A stretch of DNA of 64,000 nt. It comes from Bacteroidales bacterium. GTDB taxonomy: Bacteria; Bacteroidota; Bacteroidia; Bacteroidales; WCHB1-69. Positions 35,560 to 46,014 of this stretch are shown here, piece by piece. Within the stretch, counting starts at the first letter, position 1; the number at the start of each line of letters is the position of its first letter. The notes under the pieces were generated by a model, which worked only from the letters and a program-made list of their open reading frames with translations, ran no database searches and was not told the DNA's origin. Both the position numbers and the translations under genes were made by a program. The stretch lies in the NCBI GenBank assembly GCA_017394765.1, contig JAFPXF010000074.1:45302-109301 (forward strand), read 5' to 3'.

Positions 35560-36423
35560 ATGCGATTCAGGAGCTTGTTATTCGGGTTTCTCTGCCTCTC
35601 CTTTTGCGGGTCTGTTTTTGGGCAGAAGGACTCTTTGACGTTGGTGTGCGCGCCGTGGAGTGTTGACACCATAGAAGGTGTCGTGTTGAAAACGGCGCAT
35701 TTTTCAAACGGCGAGTATTTTCATAGCAACCAGTTTATCTCCATACTGGAAATCCCTGTCGAGTCGGCGGCTTTGTTCCGGTATGCGCACGCCGCAGAGC
35801 GGACACCCACCACCGTCATTGCCCGGCAACACGGTGCCCTGGCGGCGGTGAACGGTTCTTTTTTTGATATGGACAAGCATAATCCCGTCTGCTATCTCCG
35901 TATCGACGGTGTGGAACTTGGTGTCAATGAGCCGGGCAAGGACACGGTGCATCGCAAATATTACCAGTATGGCACGATGGTGCTGCGCGACGGACGTCCG
36001 GTGATATTGCGCACCGACAGCGCGCGCCTTTGGGAACGGATGCTGCCCGACAGTAATATCATGACGGCCGGGCCGTTGTTGATTTATCAAGACTCGATGC
36101 AGCCTATGCGCAACGATCTATCCTTTGTCAACCGGCGGCACAACCGCACGGCGGTGGGCATACGCCCCGATGGCACGGTGCTGCTGTTGGTGGTGGACGG
36201 CCGCACACGCCAATCGGAGGGCATGACGCTTGACGAGCTCTCCGCCACGTTGCGTTGGCTCGGTTGCTGTGATGCCCTGAATCTCGATGGCGGCGGATCT
36301 ACCACAATGTATGTCAACGGTTATCCCGACAACGGCATCGTCAACCACCCCTCCGATAATGGTCTTTACGACCACAAAGGGGAACGCGGGGTGTCGAATA
36401 TCTTGTTTCTGTATCGTCGGTAG
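35560..36423 (+). CDS. Phosphodiester glycosidase (NAGPA) family protein
   Basis: 287 residues with a signal peptide ending VFGQ. The NAGPA-domain signatures HGALAAVNGSFFDMD and then RTAVGIRPDGTVLLLVVDGR and ALNLDGGGSTTMYVNG are complete. The family hydrolyses phosphodiester-linked N-acetylglucosamine or related exopolysaccharide links; the substrate here is unknown. The start at 35560 follows the promoter at 35530-35538 by 21 nt. It is convergent with the anti-sigma-like gene. Confidence 0.92.
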   Translation: MRFRSLLFGFLCLSFCGSVFGQKDSLTLVCAPWSVDTIEGVVLKTAHFSNGEYFHSNQFISILEIPVESAALFRYAHAAERTPTTVIARQHGALAAVNGSFFDMDKHNPVCYLRIDGVELGVNEPGKDTVHRKYYQYGTMVLRDGRPVILRTDSARLWERMLPDSNIMTAGPLLIYQDSMQPMRNDLSFVNRRHNRTAVGIRPDGTVLLLVVDGRTRQSEGMTLDELSATLRWLGCCDALNLDGGGSTTMYVNGYPDNGIVNHPSDNGLYDHKGERGVSNILFLYRR

Positions 36424-36450
36424 AGACGCGCGGCCGTGCGCCATGGGATA

Positions 36451-37413
36451 TTATTTCCGGATGATACTCACTGTGCCGACAAGCTCCTGTTCAATGCCGT
36501 TGTTGCTGTACAGGAACTGATAACGGTATGTGCCGTCGGGGCAATTGTCGCCATTCCAGTTGTTTTCGTAGGAGCGGCTGTGATAGACGATGGTGCCGCC
36601 ATAGTTGCGGACAATCAGCTCGCGGCGCACGCAGTTGTCGAGGCCGAGGATGACGAAGTTGTCGTTGATGCCATCCCCGTTGGGGGTGAAGACGTTGGGG
36701 ATTTCGATTTTCACGGGCAGGCTCCACGTCATCTCCTCCGGATTCATGTTCTGGACCACCGGGTCTTCTTGCTGTTGGCGTAGCAGGGTGGATTGGTCGG
36801 GGAGGGGGAGATTGTGCAGAGAGGGCGGCACAACGGGGTGGGAGACGGCGGATTTCGGGGCTATGGCAGGCTTGGGAGCTTCCGTCCTTGCTTCCGCGTT
36901 GTTGGATATCGGGACCATGGCAGATGGAGTTGCCGGCACATTCGGCTGGGGCACATTTTCAGGTTTCGTTTCGGAGGCCGTCGGCGCGCTGCTGTTGTCG
37001 TCATTGGATGCGGGGGTGGCGGATGGATCGGAGGGAAGAGTTCCGTTTACGGTGAAAGTCTTCTCCTTAGCCTCTGTTTCAACTTGTGGAATGCTGTCTG
37101 TCAGGACAATGGCGGGTTGGGCATCCGATGGTTCAGCGCCGTGGGTTTCGGCTTTTGAGTTATGGACTTTCACTATGGCGGTGATCACGGCGGCGGCGCT
37201 CAACAGGCTTGCGCCCGCGATGAGCAGCATCTTGGAAACGGACACGGCCGCACCTTTGGCTGCCGCGCCTGTCGCTGCGCCGGACGGGGAGGCCGCGCCC
37301 GCGGATTCGCCGCCCGTGGGCGCCAGCATGTCCAGCCGGCTGCTCAGCCGCTCCCAACCGCCGGCGGGCGGCTGTTGCGTGTAGTTGTCCAATAAGTCCT
37401 TTAGCTCTTTCAT
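36451..37413 (-). CDS. Anti-sigma-like membrane protein ending in a T9SS type B (CHU_C) domain
   Basis: 320 residues. Residues 1-30 (MKELKDLLDNYTQQPPAGGW) resemble cytoplasmic anti-sigma N-termini. One membrane segment lies near 65-85 (MLLIAGASLLSAAAVITAIV). A Pro/Thr/Ala-rich linker occupies 100-230. The final 85 residues (IPNVFTPNGDGINDNFVILG, then the pattern GTYRYQFLYSNN) match the gliding-motility/T9SS type B C-terminal domain. It begins 4 nt after the sigma gene stops, so sigma and this protein are co-expressed. The combination would place a secretion-type domain in the periplasm on a membrane-tethered regulator. Confidence 0.86.
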   Translation of the reverse strand: MKELKDLLDNYTQQPPAGGWERLSSRLDMLAPTGGESAGAASPSGAATGAAAKGAAVSVSKMLLIAGASLLSAAAVITAIVKVHNSKAETHGAEPSDAQPAIVLTDSIPQVETEAKEKTFTVNGTLPSDPSATPASNDDNSSAPTASETKPENVPQPNVPATPSAMVPISNNAEARTEAPKPAIAPKSAVSHPVVPPSLHNLPLPDQSTLLRQQQEDPVVQNMNPEEMTWSLPVKIEIPNVFTPNGDGINDNFVILGLDNCVRRELIVRNYGGTIVYHSRSYENNWNGDNCPDGTYRYQFLYSNNGIEQELVGTVSIIRK

Positions 37414-37417
37414 GTCC

Positions 37418-37972
37418 CTATAGTTTCAGTTTTTCCATTTCAGATAGAATCCATTGCCGTGCCCGCTGATAATATACCCTGACCGAGCTTGCGTTGAGCC
37501 CGAGTTCATCCGCGATTTCCCGGAATTTGAAGTCGTCGATGGCGTGCATGTTGAAGATGATGCGGTGCATTTCCGGCAGTTGGGCGATTATGTTCATCGC
37601 CTCTTTTGCGTCTATTTTCGCGACAATCGCATTCTCCCCCTCAATGAAGGGGTGGTGGTTGTTCCCTGTGGCGTCGATCGGTTCCGCGAAGGGCTGCTGC
37701 CGTTCTTTGCGCAGATGCATCAGCGCAGTCCGCACCACGGTGGCATAGATCCAACTGTTCAATGAACTCTGCTTTCTCAGCTCGTGCAGGTGGGTGAAAA
37801 CATTGAGAAAAGCCTCCACAAGGATGTCTTCCGCCTCGGCCTCATTGCCCGCGTAGCGGATGCACACCGGGTACATTTTCGGTGCGTACTCCTCGTATAG
37901 CGCGCGCTGGGACTGCCGATCATTGTTCAGACACCCCTCGATGAGCTTTTGCGTTTTTGAATCACCGTGCAT
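37418..37972 (-). CDS. ECF-type RNA polymerase sigma factor
   Basis: 184 residues. Region 2 (YPVCIRYAGNEAEAEDILVE, then LNSWIYATVVRTALMHLRK) and region 4 (LPEMHRIIFNMHAIDDFKFR, then IADELGLNASSVRVYYQRAR) are both intact. No extended N-terminal signal is present. It is first in a two-gene unit with the anti-sigma-like protein. A weak -7 match on the minus strand lies at 37997-38005. Confidence 0.95.
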   Translation of the reverse strand: MHGDSKTQKLIEGCLNNDRQSQRALYEEYAPKMYPVCIRYAGNEAEAEDILVEAFLNVFTHLHELRKQSSLNSWIYATVVRTALMHLRKERQQPFAEPIDATGNNHHPFIEGENAIVAKIDAKEAMNIIAQLPEMHRIIFNMHAIDDFKFREIADELGLNASSVRVYYQRARQWILSEMEKLKL

Positions 37973-38020
37973 TGCCCACTATAGATGCACTTCTGTGCAA
38001 AAATGCTACAAAGAAAAAAA

Positions 38021-39001
38021 TTATTTTATGGATTTCACAATGGCCTCCACTTCGCGAAGATAATCACGCTTCTTTTCCTGGGGCGCATACACGAAACCAT
38101 CCACCGTGATGCAAGAGGACTGGTCGGGCGAAAGCATGGTGTAACTGTAGAAGGGCCCCCCCATTTTGTCCCGGACGGACGACCATAATCCCCTGAGTTC
38201 CACACCGTTGTGATAGTGCAATTTCATTTCTCGCATCAGGGGGAAACCTTCCAGATCGGCCACGACAGGATAAGCGCCTTGTACCGCTCCCTGGATGTAG
38301 GCCTTCGTGATGCGGTTGCGCTCATAGACAATGTTGTCGGTGGTCAGCTCGTAGGCCGGCGATTTGTAGATCATCACAAAACGGTCGTTTTTCGGCGTTC
38401 GGAAACAAAGCCATAGGAAATCCTCCTCCTCACGGCCGACAAAGTAACCGTCAGGTACTGTCATCGAGATGCCGAATTTGTCACGGATTTTCTTCTCCAG
38501 GTCCGGTTTGTTGAGCTTCCGATGTGCATTCTGCAAACGCTTGATGTCGTTCTCATACATGGCCTCGATGATCTCGTCCTGATGAGCGAGGAAAAGCGCC
38601 AGGCAAGAGTCTGCATTGTTGCCCCGGATGGTCGTCTGTATTTGTGGACTGGTGTAGGGGTTCCGTTTGAGCTCGAACGTGTTGTTCGCATGGTCCTTGT
38701 TGATGTCGAATTGCAGAATGTTGCGATGTTTCGTGAAGGAGGCAAGGAAATCACGATTGCCGCACTCGATGACATCAAACATCGGCTCTGTCTGATTGAT
38801 GGCAGGTTGCGGTTGCTGGATCACCTTGTAGATCTCCGCTCTCGCCGCTTTTGTCCAATAATTGGTGTCGATGGCCAAGATCATCTCCCCCGCTTTCCCG
38901 GTGGAAAAATTGTCCACCTTGAAGGCGGGAACTGATTTCTGCTTGCAGGAAGTAACAGCTAATAGGGCAAATGCCAGCAAAATGTAAAGCCTGTTTTTCA
39001 T
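38021..39001 (-). CDS. DUF4837 family lipoprotein
   Basis: 326 residues with lipobox VTSCK near residue 19. The body matches DUF4837 in length and in blocks such as STGKAGEMILAIDTNYW, MTVPDGYFVGREEEDFLWLC and GGPFYSYTMLSPDQSSCITV. DUF4837 lipoproteins are widely conserved in Bacteroidetes and of unknown role. It is divergent from dprA. Confidence 0.93.
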   Translation of the reverse strand: MKNRLYILLAFALLAVTSCKQKSVPAFKVDNFSTGKAGEMILAIDTNYWTKAARAEIYKVIQQPQPAINQTEPMFDVIECGNRDFLASFTKHRNILQFDINKDHANNTFELKRNPYTSPQIQTTIRGNNADSCLALFLAHQDEIIEAMYENDIKRLQNAHRKLNKPDLEKKIRDKFGISMTVPDGYFVGREEEDFLWLCFRTPKNDRFVMIYKSPAYELTTDNIVYERNRITKAYIQGAVQGAYPVVADLEGFPLMREMKLHYHNGVELRGLWSSVRDKMGGPFYSYTMLSPDQSSCITVDGFVYAPQEKKRDYLREVEAIVKSIK

Positions 39002-39048
39002 AGTAATTTATTTTTTTATTAAAAATAAGTTTACAAATAAATTATTGC

Positions 39049-39057
39049 TATTTTTGC
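39049..39057 (+). promoter_or_regulatory. -7 element of dprA
   Basis: TATTTTTGC, 59 nt upstream of the dprA ATG. Confidence 0.5.
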
Positions 39058-39115
39058 AATCTATATTAACAACGTGAAAAGGTCCGTAATAGTATTATAG
39101 AAAAATAAAAAACGA

Positions 39116-40219
39116 ATGTATTCAGAAGAGTTTTATCGTATTGCTTTGTTGTCCATAGAAGGATATGGGATTGCCACTATGAAAAAGATGCTGCAATTGT
39201 CTGGATCGGCGGCTAACGTGTTTACTAAAAAGGATTTATGGATGTCTCATGTGCGCAAGCGCGCCAAGAGCGTTCCATTGCCGCGTATCAGCGACGAGTT
39301 GCGTCGTTCGGTCGATGAGGAGCTCCGTCTGATGGAGAGGAATGGAGTGCGGCAGTGTTTTTATCTTGACAAGGAGTACCCTTATCGGCTCAAAAGTTGT
39401 TCGGACGGGCCGATGGCTTTTTTTTATAAAGGGGAGGCCGACTTCAATGTGCCTCGGCTTGTCGCGATTGTAGGCACGCGCGAGGCGACCGAATATGGGC
39501 GTTCAGCCGTGCGCAAGCTGCTTTCCGAGCTAAAGGACACTGGGGTGGCCACTGTGAGCGGATTGGCGTATGGCATTGACACCGAAGCACATGCACGCTC
39601 CCTCGAGTGCGGTTTGAAGACCCATGCCGTGATGGGCTGCGGTCTTGGCACGATTTACCCTAATCAGAACCGGCGTCTCGCGGAGCAGATTGTGGAGCAT
39701 GGCGGTTCGTTGCTGAGTGAATACAGTTTTGCCACCCCGCCCGACCGTCTCAACTTCCCTCGTCGCAACCGCATTGTGGCGGGCATGGTCGATGCCGTGG
39801 TGGTGGTCGAAACAGCCCTGCGTGGCGGGAGCATCATCACTGCGCACATCGCCCAGTCGTACAACAGGGATGTCTTTGCCTTCCCAGGCTCCATTTTCGA
39901 CCCCCATTTCGAGGGCTGTCATGCCCTGATCCGCCAGAATGTGGCGGGATTGCTCACTTCCGGCAAGGATTTGTTGGAGATGATGAATTGGGACTCGCGC
40001 CCGAGGGAGGTGCAGACATCGCTTTTCGTGGATTTGACGGAGGAGGAGCAGCAGGTGGTCGATCTCATCCGCTCGAACGGCGAAATCCTCATCGATCAGC
40101 TTTCGGAAACACTGTCCGCCTTTTCGCCCTCCAAGCTTGCCGCCTTGCTGCTTTGTCTGGAGCTCAAGGGGGTCATCGTTTGCAAGCCTGGCAAGAGGTA
40201 TGCCCTGCAAAACGGCTGA
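39116..40219 (+). CDS. dprA: DNA processing protein DprA
   Basis: 367 residues. The N-terminal helical part (about 1-65) is followed by the Rossmann core: VAIVGTREATEYGRSAV, SGLAYGIDTEAHARSLE, PRRNRIVAGM. A C-terminal winged helix near 300-360 (EILIDQLSETLSAFSPSKLA) completes the usual plan. DprA loads RecA on single-stranded DNA during transformation. It converges with mutS, with a 4-nt gap between the stops. Confidence 0.95.
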   Translation: MYSEEFYRIALLSIEGYGIATMKKMLQLSGSAANVFTKKDLWMSHVRKRAKSVPLPRISDELRRSVDEELRLMERNGVRQCFYLDKEYPYRLKSCSDGPMAFFYKGEADFNVPRLVAIVGTREATEYGRSAVRKLLSELKDTGVATVSGLAYGIDTEAHARSLECGLKTHAVMGCGLGTIYPNQNRRLAEQIVEHGGSLLSEYSFATPPDRLNFPRRNRIVAGMVDAVVVVETALRGGSIITAHIAQSYNRDVFAFPGSIFDPHFEGCHALIRQNVAGLLTSGKDLLEMMNWDSRPREVQTSLFVDLTEEEQQVVDLIRSNGEILIDQLSETLSAFSPSKLAALLLCLELKGVIVCKPGKRYALQNG

Positions 40220-40223
40220 CCGC

Positions 40224-42830
40224 CTATTTTCTCTTTCCTGTCAGGATCTGTTGGATTTCATTCAGTTTCATCAGGGCCTCCACGGGTGTCAGGCTGTTGA
40301 TGTTGAGGCCCACGATCAAATCTTTCACCTCTATCAACAGCGGGTCGTCGAGGTTGATGAAGCTCAACTGGTAACCGGGAGCGGATTTCTCGATGGTCAT
40401 CTTGTTGCCGTTGGCGTCGGAGCGCGATTTCTCGAGTTGTTTCAGAATCTCCTCCGCGCGGCGCAACACCTGGGCAGGCATGCCTGCCATGCGCGCCACG
40501 TGGATGCCGAAACTGTGTTCGCTGCCGCCCTTTTCCAACTTGCGCAGGAAAAACACCTTGTTGTCGATCTCTTTTACGGAAACGTGATAGTTCTTGATGC
40601 GCGGGAACTGCTTGGCCATGTCGTTGAGCTCATGGTAATGGGTCGCGAAGAGCACCTTGGCGCGATAGCGGACGTTCTCGTGGAGGAATTCTGCGATGGA
40701 CCAGGCGATGGAAACGCCGTCGTAGGTGCTGGTGCCGCGCCCGATCTCGTCGAGCAGGATGAGACTTCGGTCAGAGATATTGTTGAGGATGCTGGCCGTC
40801 TCGTTCATTTCGACCATGAAGGTGGATTCGCCGGTGGAGATGTTGTCGGAAGCGCCCACGCGTGTGAACACCTTGTCCACGATGCCGATGTCGGCGCGGC
40901 GGGCGGGCACAAAACAGCCCATCTGTGCCATCAGCACAATCAGGGCCGTCTGCCGCAACAGGGCCGACTTGCCCGACATGTTGGGACCGGTGATGATGAT
41001 GATCTGCTGCTTGGTGTTGTCGAGAAAGACATCGTTGGCAATGTAGGGTTCGCCGGGCGGGAGTTGCTGCTCGATGACAGGGTGGCGCCCCCCTTTGATG
41101 TCCAGGGCCGTGCCCTCGTTGATGGTCGGCTTGGTGTAGTTGTTCTCCTTGGAAACAGTGGAAAAACAGAGCAGAACATCCAACCGTGCGGCCAAGCGGG
41201 CATCTAATTGGATCATCGGAATATAATCCAACAAGCTTACTAATAGTTTGTTGTACAGGTGGGTTTCGATTTCGAGCATCTTGTCTTGTGCGCCTAAAAT
41301 TTTCGTTTCAAGCTCCTTGAGTTCTTCCGTGATGTAGCGTTCGCCGTTGGTGAGCGTCTGTTTGCGTGTCCACTCGGGCGGCACTTTCGACTTGTGGGTG
41401 TTGGTGACCTCAATATAGTAGCCGAAAACGTTGTTGAAGCCGATCTTGAGGGAGGGGATGCCGGTACGCTCCGACTCGCGTCGTTGGATGTCAACGAGGA
41501 CATCGCGGCTGTTGGTGGCGAGGGCGAAGAGTTCGTCAAGCTCGGCATCGACGCCCCGGTTGAAGATGCCGCCTTTGCTGACCACCACGGGAGCCTCCTC
41601 CTGTATCTCCTTCTCGATGCGGGTGCAGATGGTGAGGCAGGGGTTGAGTTGTTCGGCGATTTTGGCCAGGGCGGGGTGCTCCACTTGGTCGCACAATGTT
41701 TTCATGCGCTCTATGGCGCGCAGGGCACGCGCGAGCTGCAGCACCTCGCGCGGGTTGATCTTGCCCGTGGCAATCTTGGAAACCATGCGCTCCAGGTCGC
41801 CGACCCGCTTGAGGGTGGAACCCAGCTCGTCGGCCAGCTCCTCCTGGTTGATGAAATACTCTACCAAGGAGAGGCGTTCGTCGATCAAGACCTTCTCCTT
41901 CAGAGGCATGAGCATCCACTTGCGCAAAGTTCGCGACCCCATGGGGGTTTGGGTCTGGTCAAGCACCTGCAGGAGCGTGACAGCGTTCTCGTTAGGACTG
42001 CTTACCAACTCCAGGTTGCGGATGGTGAAGCGGTCGAGCCAGACGTAATGTTCCTCCTCGATGCGGGTGATCTTGTTGATATGTTGAATCTTGTGATTTT
42101 GAGTCTCATAAAGGTATTGTAGGGCCGCACCGGCGGCAATGATGCCCTGCGTCAGGTTGTCCACCCCGAAGCCTTTGAGGGATGTGGTTTGAAAATGCTT
42201 GAGCAACAACTCGTTGGCAAAATCGTAGGTAAAGACCCAATCCTCTAACGGTGTGAGCAGGATTTTTTCGCCGAATTGCTCCTTGAAAGCGTTGGTTTTC
42301 CCTTTTTGGATGACTAATTCGGAGGGCTTGAAATTCTGGAAAAGCTTATCGACGTAGTCATAGTCACCTTCGGCCAAATAGAACTCGCCTGTGGAGATAT
42401 CGACGAAGGCGATGCCGCAGTTTTTTTCGGTGAATTGGATGGCGGCGAGGAAATTATTCTCCTTTTGTTCCAAAACCTTGTCGTTGATGGAGACGCCGGG
42501 GGTGACCATTTCGGTGATGCCGCGCTTGACGAGCTTTTTGGCAAACTTGGGGTCTTCGAGCTGCTCGCAGATGGCGACGCGCATGCCGGCGCGCACGAGT
42601 TTGGGCAAATAGACATCGAGAGCATGATACGGAAACCCGGCTAATTGTGTCTGTGTGAGACCTTTGCCGTGCTTGGTCAAGGTAATGCCCAAAATCTTGG
42701 AGGAGGTGACGGCGTCGTCACCGTATGTCTCGTAAAAATCGCCCACACGGAATAAGAGAATCGCATCGGGATGCTGCGCCTTAAAACGGTTGTATTGTTG
42801 CATTAAAGGGGTCTCTTTGGCTTTTTCCAT
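40224..42830 (-). CDS. mutS: DNA mismatch repair protein MutS
   Basis: 868 residues from the ATG at 42830. The mismatch-reading motif [16 protein letters not shown] near residue 35, the connector and lever parts, and the ATPase domain with Walker [14 protein letters not shown], Walker [15 protein letters not shown] and the ATHYHEL switch are all intact. It recognises base mismatches and recruits MutL. The in-frame ATG 10 codons upstream is before the promoter and excluded. Confidence 0.98.
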   Translation of the reverse strand: MEKAKETPLMQQYNRFKAQHPDAILLFRVGDFYETYGDDAVTSSKILGITLTKHGKGLTQTQLAGFPYHALDVYLPKLVRAGMRVAICEQLEDPKFAKKLVKRGITEMVTPGVSINDKVLEQKENNFLAAIQFTEKNCGIAFVDISTGEFYLAEGDYDYVDKLFQNFKPSELVIQKGKTNAFKEQFGEKILLTPLEDWVFTYDFANELLLKHFQTTSLKGFGVDNLTQGIIAAGAALQYLYETQNHKIQHINKITRIEEEHYVWLDRFTIRNLELVSSPNENAVTLLQVLDQTQTPMGSRTLRKWMLMPLKEKVLIDERLSLVEYFINQEELADELGSTLKRVGDLERMVSKIATGKINPREVLQLARALRAIERMKTLCDQVEHPALAKIAEQLNPCLTICTRIEKEIQEEAPVVVSKGGIFNRGVDAELDELFALATNSRDVLVDIQRRESERTGIPSLKIGFNNVFGYYIEVTNTHKSKVPPEWTRKQTLTNGERYITEELKELETKILGAQDKMLEIETHLYNKLLVSLLDYIPMIQLDARLAARLDVLLCFSTVSKENNYTKPTINEGTALDIKGGRHPVIEQQLPPGEPYIANDVFLDNTKQQIIIITGPNMSGKSALLRQTALIVLMAQMGCFVPARRADIGIVDKVFTRVGASDNISTGESTFMVEMNETASILNNISDRSLILLDEIGRGTSTYDGVSIAWSIAEFLHENVRYRAKVLFATHYHELNDMAKQFPRIKNYHVSVKEIDNKVFFLRKLEKGGSEHSFGIHVARMAGMPAQVLRRAEEILKQLEKSRSDANGNKMTIEKSAPGYQLSFINLDDPLLIEVKDLIVGLNINSLTPVEALMKLNEIQQILTGKRK

Positions 42831-42848
42831 AGGGTTGATTTTTAGTGG

Positions 42849-42878
42849 GCAAAAGTACAAAAAAAAGTGTATTTTTGC
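42849..42878. promoter_or_regulatory. Divergent mutS/ferredoxin promoter pair
   Basis: The minus strand has TACTTTTGC at 42857-42849 for mutS; the plus strand has TATTTTTGC at 42870-42878 for the ferredoxin gene. Confidence 0.6.
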
Positions 42879-42910
42879 CGCCGAAAAAACAACAACTAAA
42901 ACTTAAAAAA

Positions 42911-43081
42911 ATGGCTTACAAAATCAACCCGGATCTCTGTGCCGCATGTGGCACTTGCATTGGCGAATGCCCGCAAGAAGCTATCTCTGAAGGTGCTGCT
43001 TATTCCATCAACCCTGATCTCTGCATCGAGTGCGGCGCTTGCGCCGATGTTTGCCCGTGCGAGGCCATCAGCCTTGAGTAA
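42911..43081 (+). CDS. Small 2[4Fe-4S] ferredoxin
   Basis: 56 residues. Two CxxCxxCxxxC clusters (CAACGTCIGECP and CIECGACADVCPCE) match the clostridial-type ferredoxin. It starts MAYKINPDLC at 42911, after the promoter at 42870. It carries electrons between anaerobic redox enzymes; possible partners are not nearby. A strong terminator follows. Confidence 0.95.
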   Translation: MAYKINPDLCAACGTCIGECPQEAISEGAAYSINPDLCIECGACADVCPCEAISLE

Positions 43082-43112
43082 TCGGAACGAGAGGATCCAG
43101 AAAAAAAAAGAT

Positions 43113-43143
43113 AACGGGTGCGAATTTCGCGCCCGTTTTTTTT
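43113..43143 (+). terminator. Terminator of the ferredoxin gene
   Basis: AACGGGTGCG pairs with CGCGCCCGTT around AATTT with one mismatch, and is followed by a T-run. Confidence 0.8.
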
Positions 43144-43150
43144 GGGGGAA

Positions 43151-43465
43151 TTATATACCTGATGGCACAAATCAGGGCTTTTTCTACCAAGCTCTTGCCC
43201 CTAACGGGGCTGCCCAAGGAAAACTATTATTAACTCTTAACTCTTAACTATTACCTCTATTGTCCCGGAGGGACATCCTCTCCATAACCCCACACAAGCG
43301 ACGAAGGAGCGCCGTGTGGGGCGGGACGACGGTACCGATACCCTCTCGCGGCGCGAGAATCGGCACCCAAGATGCAAGAAACCTGCTCGCCGCGAAATGG
43401 AGACGTTGGAAAAAAGCGTTACTTAAAGACCTGCTCATGCAGGTCTGGTGCCATCAGGTATATAA
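43151..43465. repeat. MITE-like element with perfect 18-bp inverted ends
   Basis: Left end 43151-43168 (TTATATACCTGATGGCAC) is the exact reverse complement of right end 43448-43465. Interior: a hairpin next to the left end (CCTGAT...ATCAGG), a copy of the GCCCC...GGGGC block at 43183-43224, CGGAGGGAC-rich sequence, and the hairpin GACCTGCTCATGCAGGTC next to the right end. No open frame of note. The ends also appear beside the repeats at 26402 and 32898. It lies between the ferredoxin and pnp terminators. The full gap 43082-43536 contains nothing else. Confidence 0.65.
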
Positions 43466-43480
43466 CCACCTTTTTGTTGC

Positions 43481-43517
43481 AAAAAAAGACGGACGATGCA
43501 TTCACACCGTCCGTCTT
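43481..43517 (-). terminator. Terminator of pnp
   Basis: On the minus strand AAGACGGACG pairs with CGTCCGTCTT and is followed by T7. Confidence 0.8.
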
Positions 43518-43536
43518 ACATTATCAAGATATAGAT

Positions 43537-45906
43537 TTAAAATTCCGGGAAGTCGGGGAGATCGTTGGCTTGTGTTTCAGCGGGACGCTCGTCGTTGTTG
43601 TGTGGGCGGGGTTCGTGGCGGCGCTCGTTGTTGTTATTGTTGCGCGGGCCACGGTCGCGACGCTCGTTATTGCCACCCTTGGGGCGGTTGTCGTTGCGAC
43701 GTTCGCCATTGCGACGTTCGCTGTTGCCGCCGCCATTTCGCGGGCCACGAGGTCCACGCGGGCGGGACTCGGCCTCGGTGTAGCCGTCCGGCTTCGGGAG
43801 CAGCACTTTGTGGGAGAGACGGAACTTGCCGGTCTTCTCGTCAATCTCGATGAGTTTCACCTTGATCTTGTCACCGACCTTGAGCACATCCTCGACGTTG
43901 TCGATGTGGCGGTAGGCGATCTCCGTGACATGCAACAGGCCGTCGGTGCCGGGCAGGAACTCCACGAAAGCGCCAAAGGCGGTGATGGTCTTGACCGTGC
44001 CCTCGTAAATCTCGCCCACCTCAGGTTTGGTGGTGATGAGATTGATGCGCTCGATAACAGCGTTGATGTCGTCCAGGTTGGGAGCGGCGATGTCGATGAC
44101 ACCGAATTCGCCCACCTCCTCGATGTTGATGGTGGTGTGGGTCTCGCGTTGCATCTCTTGGATAATCTTGCCTCCCGGTCCAATGACGGCGCCGATGAAC
44201 TCGCGCGGGATCTGCATCTGGACGATGCGCGGCACGAAGGGACGGTAGTCCTCGCGCGGTGCGGGCATGGCTTCCTTGATTTTGCCGAGGATGAACATGC
44301 GGCCACGATGAGCCTGGGCCAATGCTTCGGCCATCACTTCTGAAGAGAGTCCCTTCACCTTAATGTCCATCTGGCAGGCGGTGATGCCGTCCTCAGTACC
44401 ACAGACCTTGAAGTCCATGTCGCCGAGGTGGTCCTCGTCACCGAGAATATCGGAAAGGATGGCGTATTTGTCGCTGTTCTCGTCGGTGATCAAGCCCATA
44501 GCGATGCCGGAGACCGGTTTTTTCATCTTCACGCCGCAGTCGAGCAGGGCGAGGGTGCCGGCGCAGACGGTGGCCATGGAGGAACTGCCGTTGGATTCCA
44601 GGATGTCGGAGACGATGCGGACCGTGTAGGGGAAAGAGAGGTCATCGAAGGGGATCATCGGGGCGAGGGCGCGTTTGGCGAGGTTGCCGTGGCCGATTTC
44701 GCGGCGGCCGGTGCTGCCGATGCGCTTCACTTCACCCACGCTGTAGGGCGGGAAGTTGTAGTGCAGCATGAAGCGGCTGGAACCTTCCACCACAGCACCG
44801 TCGATGGTCTGCTCGTCGAGCTTGGTGCCGAGCGTGCAAGTGGCGAGGGCCTGTGTTTCGCCACGGGTGAAGATGGCGGAGCCGTGGGCGGAGGGCAGGT
44901 AGCCGGTCTCGATCCAGATGGGACGGATGTCTTCCGTGCCACGGCCGTCAAGACGAATACGTTCATCAAGAATCATATTGCGCATGGCGTGCCACTGGAT
45001 TTTGTCGTAATAGCGCTTCACCATCACCTCTTTTTCCGGACGCTCCTCCTCAGGGATGGTTTCCATAAAGTCCGCCAATATCTGGTCGAAGTCGGCGTTG
45101 CGTTCTTGCTTGCCTTTGAATGACTTGGCGACGGCATAAACCTTGTCGTAAGTCTCCTTTTGGATGCGTTCGCGAATTTCTTCGTCATCGGTTTCGTGGC
45201 AGTACTCGCGTTTCGGGAAGGCAGTGGGAACCTTGGCGGCCAGGTCGAGTTGGGCCTGGCACTGCACCTTGATGGCGTCCTTGGCGAAGTTCAGGGCGGC
45301 GACCATGTCCTCTTCGGAAATCTCCTTCATCTCACCCTCAACCATCATGATGTTGTCCATGGAGGCGGCGACGATCATGTCAATGTCGGAATTCTCCATT
45401 TGCTCCACAGTGGGGTTGACGATGAAGTTGCCGTCCACACGGCCCACGCGCACCTCGGAGATGGGGCACTCGAAGGGAATGTTGGAGACGGCGATGGCGG
45501 AAGAGGCGGCCAGACATGCCAGACAGTCGGGCAGCTGGTTCTTGTCACCGGAAATCAACGTCACGATGACTTGCGTCTCGGCATGGAAATTGGCCGGGAA
45601 GAGGGGACGGATGGCGCGGTCCACAAGACGCGCGATGAGAATTTCATATTCGGAGGGACGGGCCTCGCGTCTGAAAAAGCCACCTGGGATGCGACCCAGG
45701 GAGCCGTATTTTTCTTGGTATTCGACCTGGAGGGGCATGAAATCGGTGCCCTCAACGGCCTCTTTCTTGCAACACACGGTAGCAAGAATCATGGTGTTGC
45801 CCATCTTGACCACTGCGGCGCCGTCAGCCTGTTTCGCCAACTTGCCGGTTTCAATAGTCACAATGCGGCCATCACCCAAATCAAAAGATGTGTTTATTCC
45901 TAACAT
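43537..45906 (-). CDS. pnp: Polyribonucleotide nucleotidyltransferase
   Basis: 789 residues, longer than E. coli Pnp (about 711). Two RNase PH domains ([57 protein letters not shown]), a KH domain ([18 protein letters not shown]) and an S1 domain ([20 protein letters not shown]) are in order. The last 75 residues are an Arg/Asn/Gly-rich tail ([19 protein letters not shown] and similar), probably disordered and RNA-binding. It degrades mRNA 3' to 5'. It follows rpsO on the same strand, the usual order. Confidence 0.97.
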   Translation of the reverse strand: MLGINTSFDLGDGRIVTIETGKLAKQADGAAVVKMGNTMILATVCCKKEAVEGTDFMPLQVEYQEKYGSLGRIPGGFFRREARPSEYEILIARLVDRAIRPLFPANFHAETQVIVTLISGDKNQLPDCLACLAASSAIAVSNIPFECPISEVRVGRVDGNFIVNPTVEQMENSDIDMIVAASMDNIMMVEGEMKEISEEDMVAALNFAKDAIKVQCQAQLDLAAKVPTAFPKREYCHETDDEEIRERIQKETYDKVYAVAKSFKGKQERNADFDQILADFMETIPEEERPEKEVMVKRYYDKIQWHAMRNMILDERIRLDGRGTEDIRPIWIETGYLPSAHGSAIFTRGETQALATCTLGTKLDEQTIDGAVVEGSSRFMLHYNFPPYSVGEVKRIGSTGRREIGHGNLAKRALAPMIPFDDLSFPYTVRIVSDILESNGSSSMATVCAGTLALLDCGVKMKKPVSGIAMGLITDENSDKYAILSDILGDEDHLGDMDFKVCGTEDGITACQMDIKVKGLSSEVMAEALAQAHRGRMFILGKIKEAMPAPREDYRPFVPRIVQMQIPREFIGAVIGPGGKIIQEMQRETHTTINIEEVGEFGVIDIAAPNLDDINAVIERINLITTKPEVGEIYEGTVKTITAFGAFVEFLPGTDGLLHVTEIAYRHIDNVEDVLKVGDKIKVKLIEIDEKTGKFRLSHKVLLPKPDGYTEAESRPRGPRGPRNGGGNSERRNGERRNDNRPKGGNNERRDRGPRNNNNNERRHEPRPHNNDERPAETQANDLPDFPEF

Positions 45907-45963
45907 GGTGATTCTGAGTTAAATAAATGTTGATACTTGGTAGGTGGAGTACAAAGCAAAATC

Positions 45964-45993
45964 AAAAAAGGCAATTGTGAAAATTGCCTTTTT
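45964..45993 (-). terminator. Terminator between rpsO and pnp
   Basis: AAAAAGGCAATT pairs with AATTGCCTTTTT around a 5-nt loop and ends in a T-run on the minus strand. No clear pnp promoter was found after it, so read-through is likely. Confidence 0.75.
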
Positions 45994-46014
45994 GATATAA
46001 GACGACTCGGAAAA

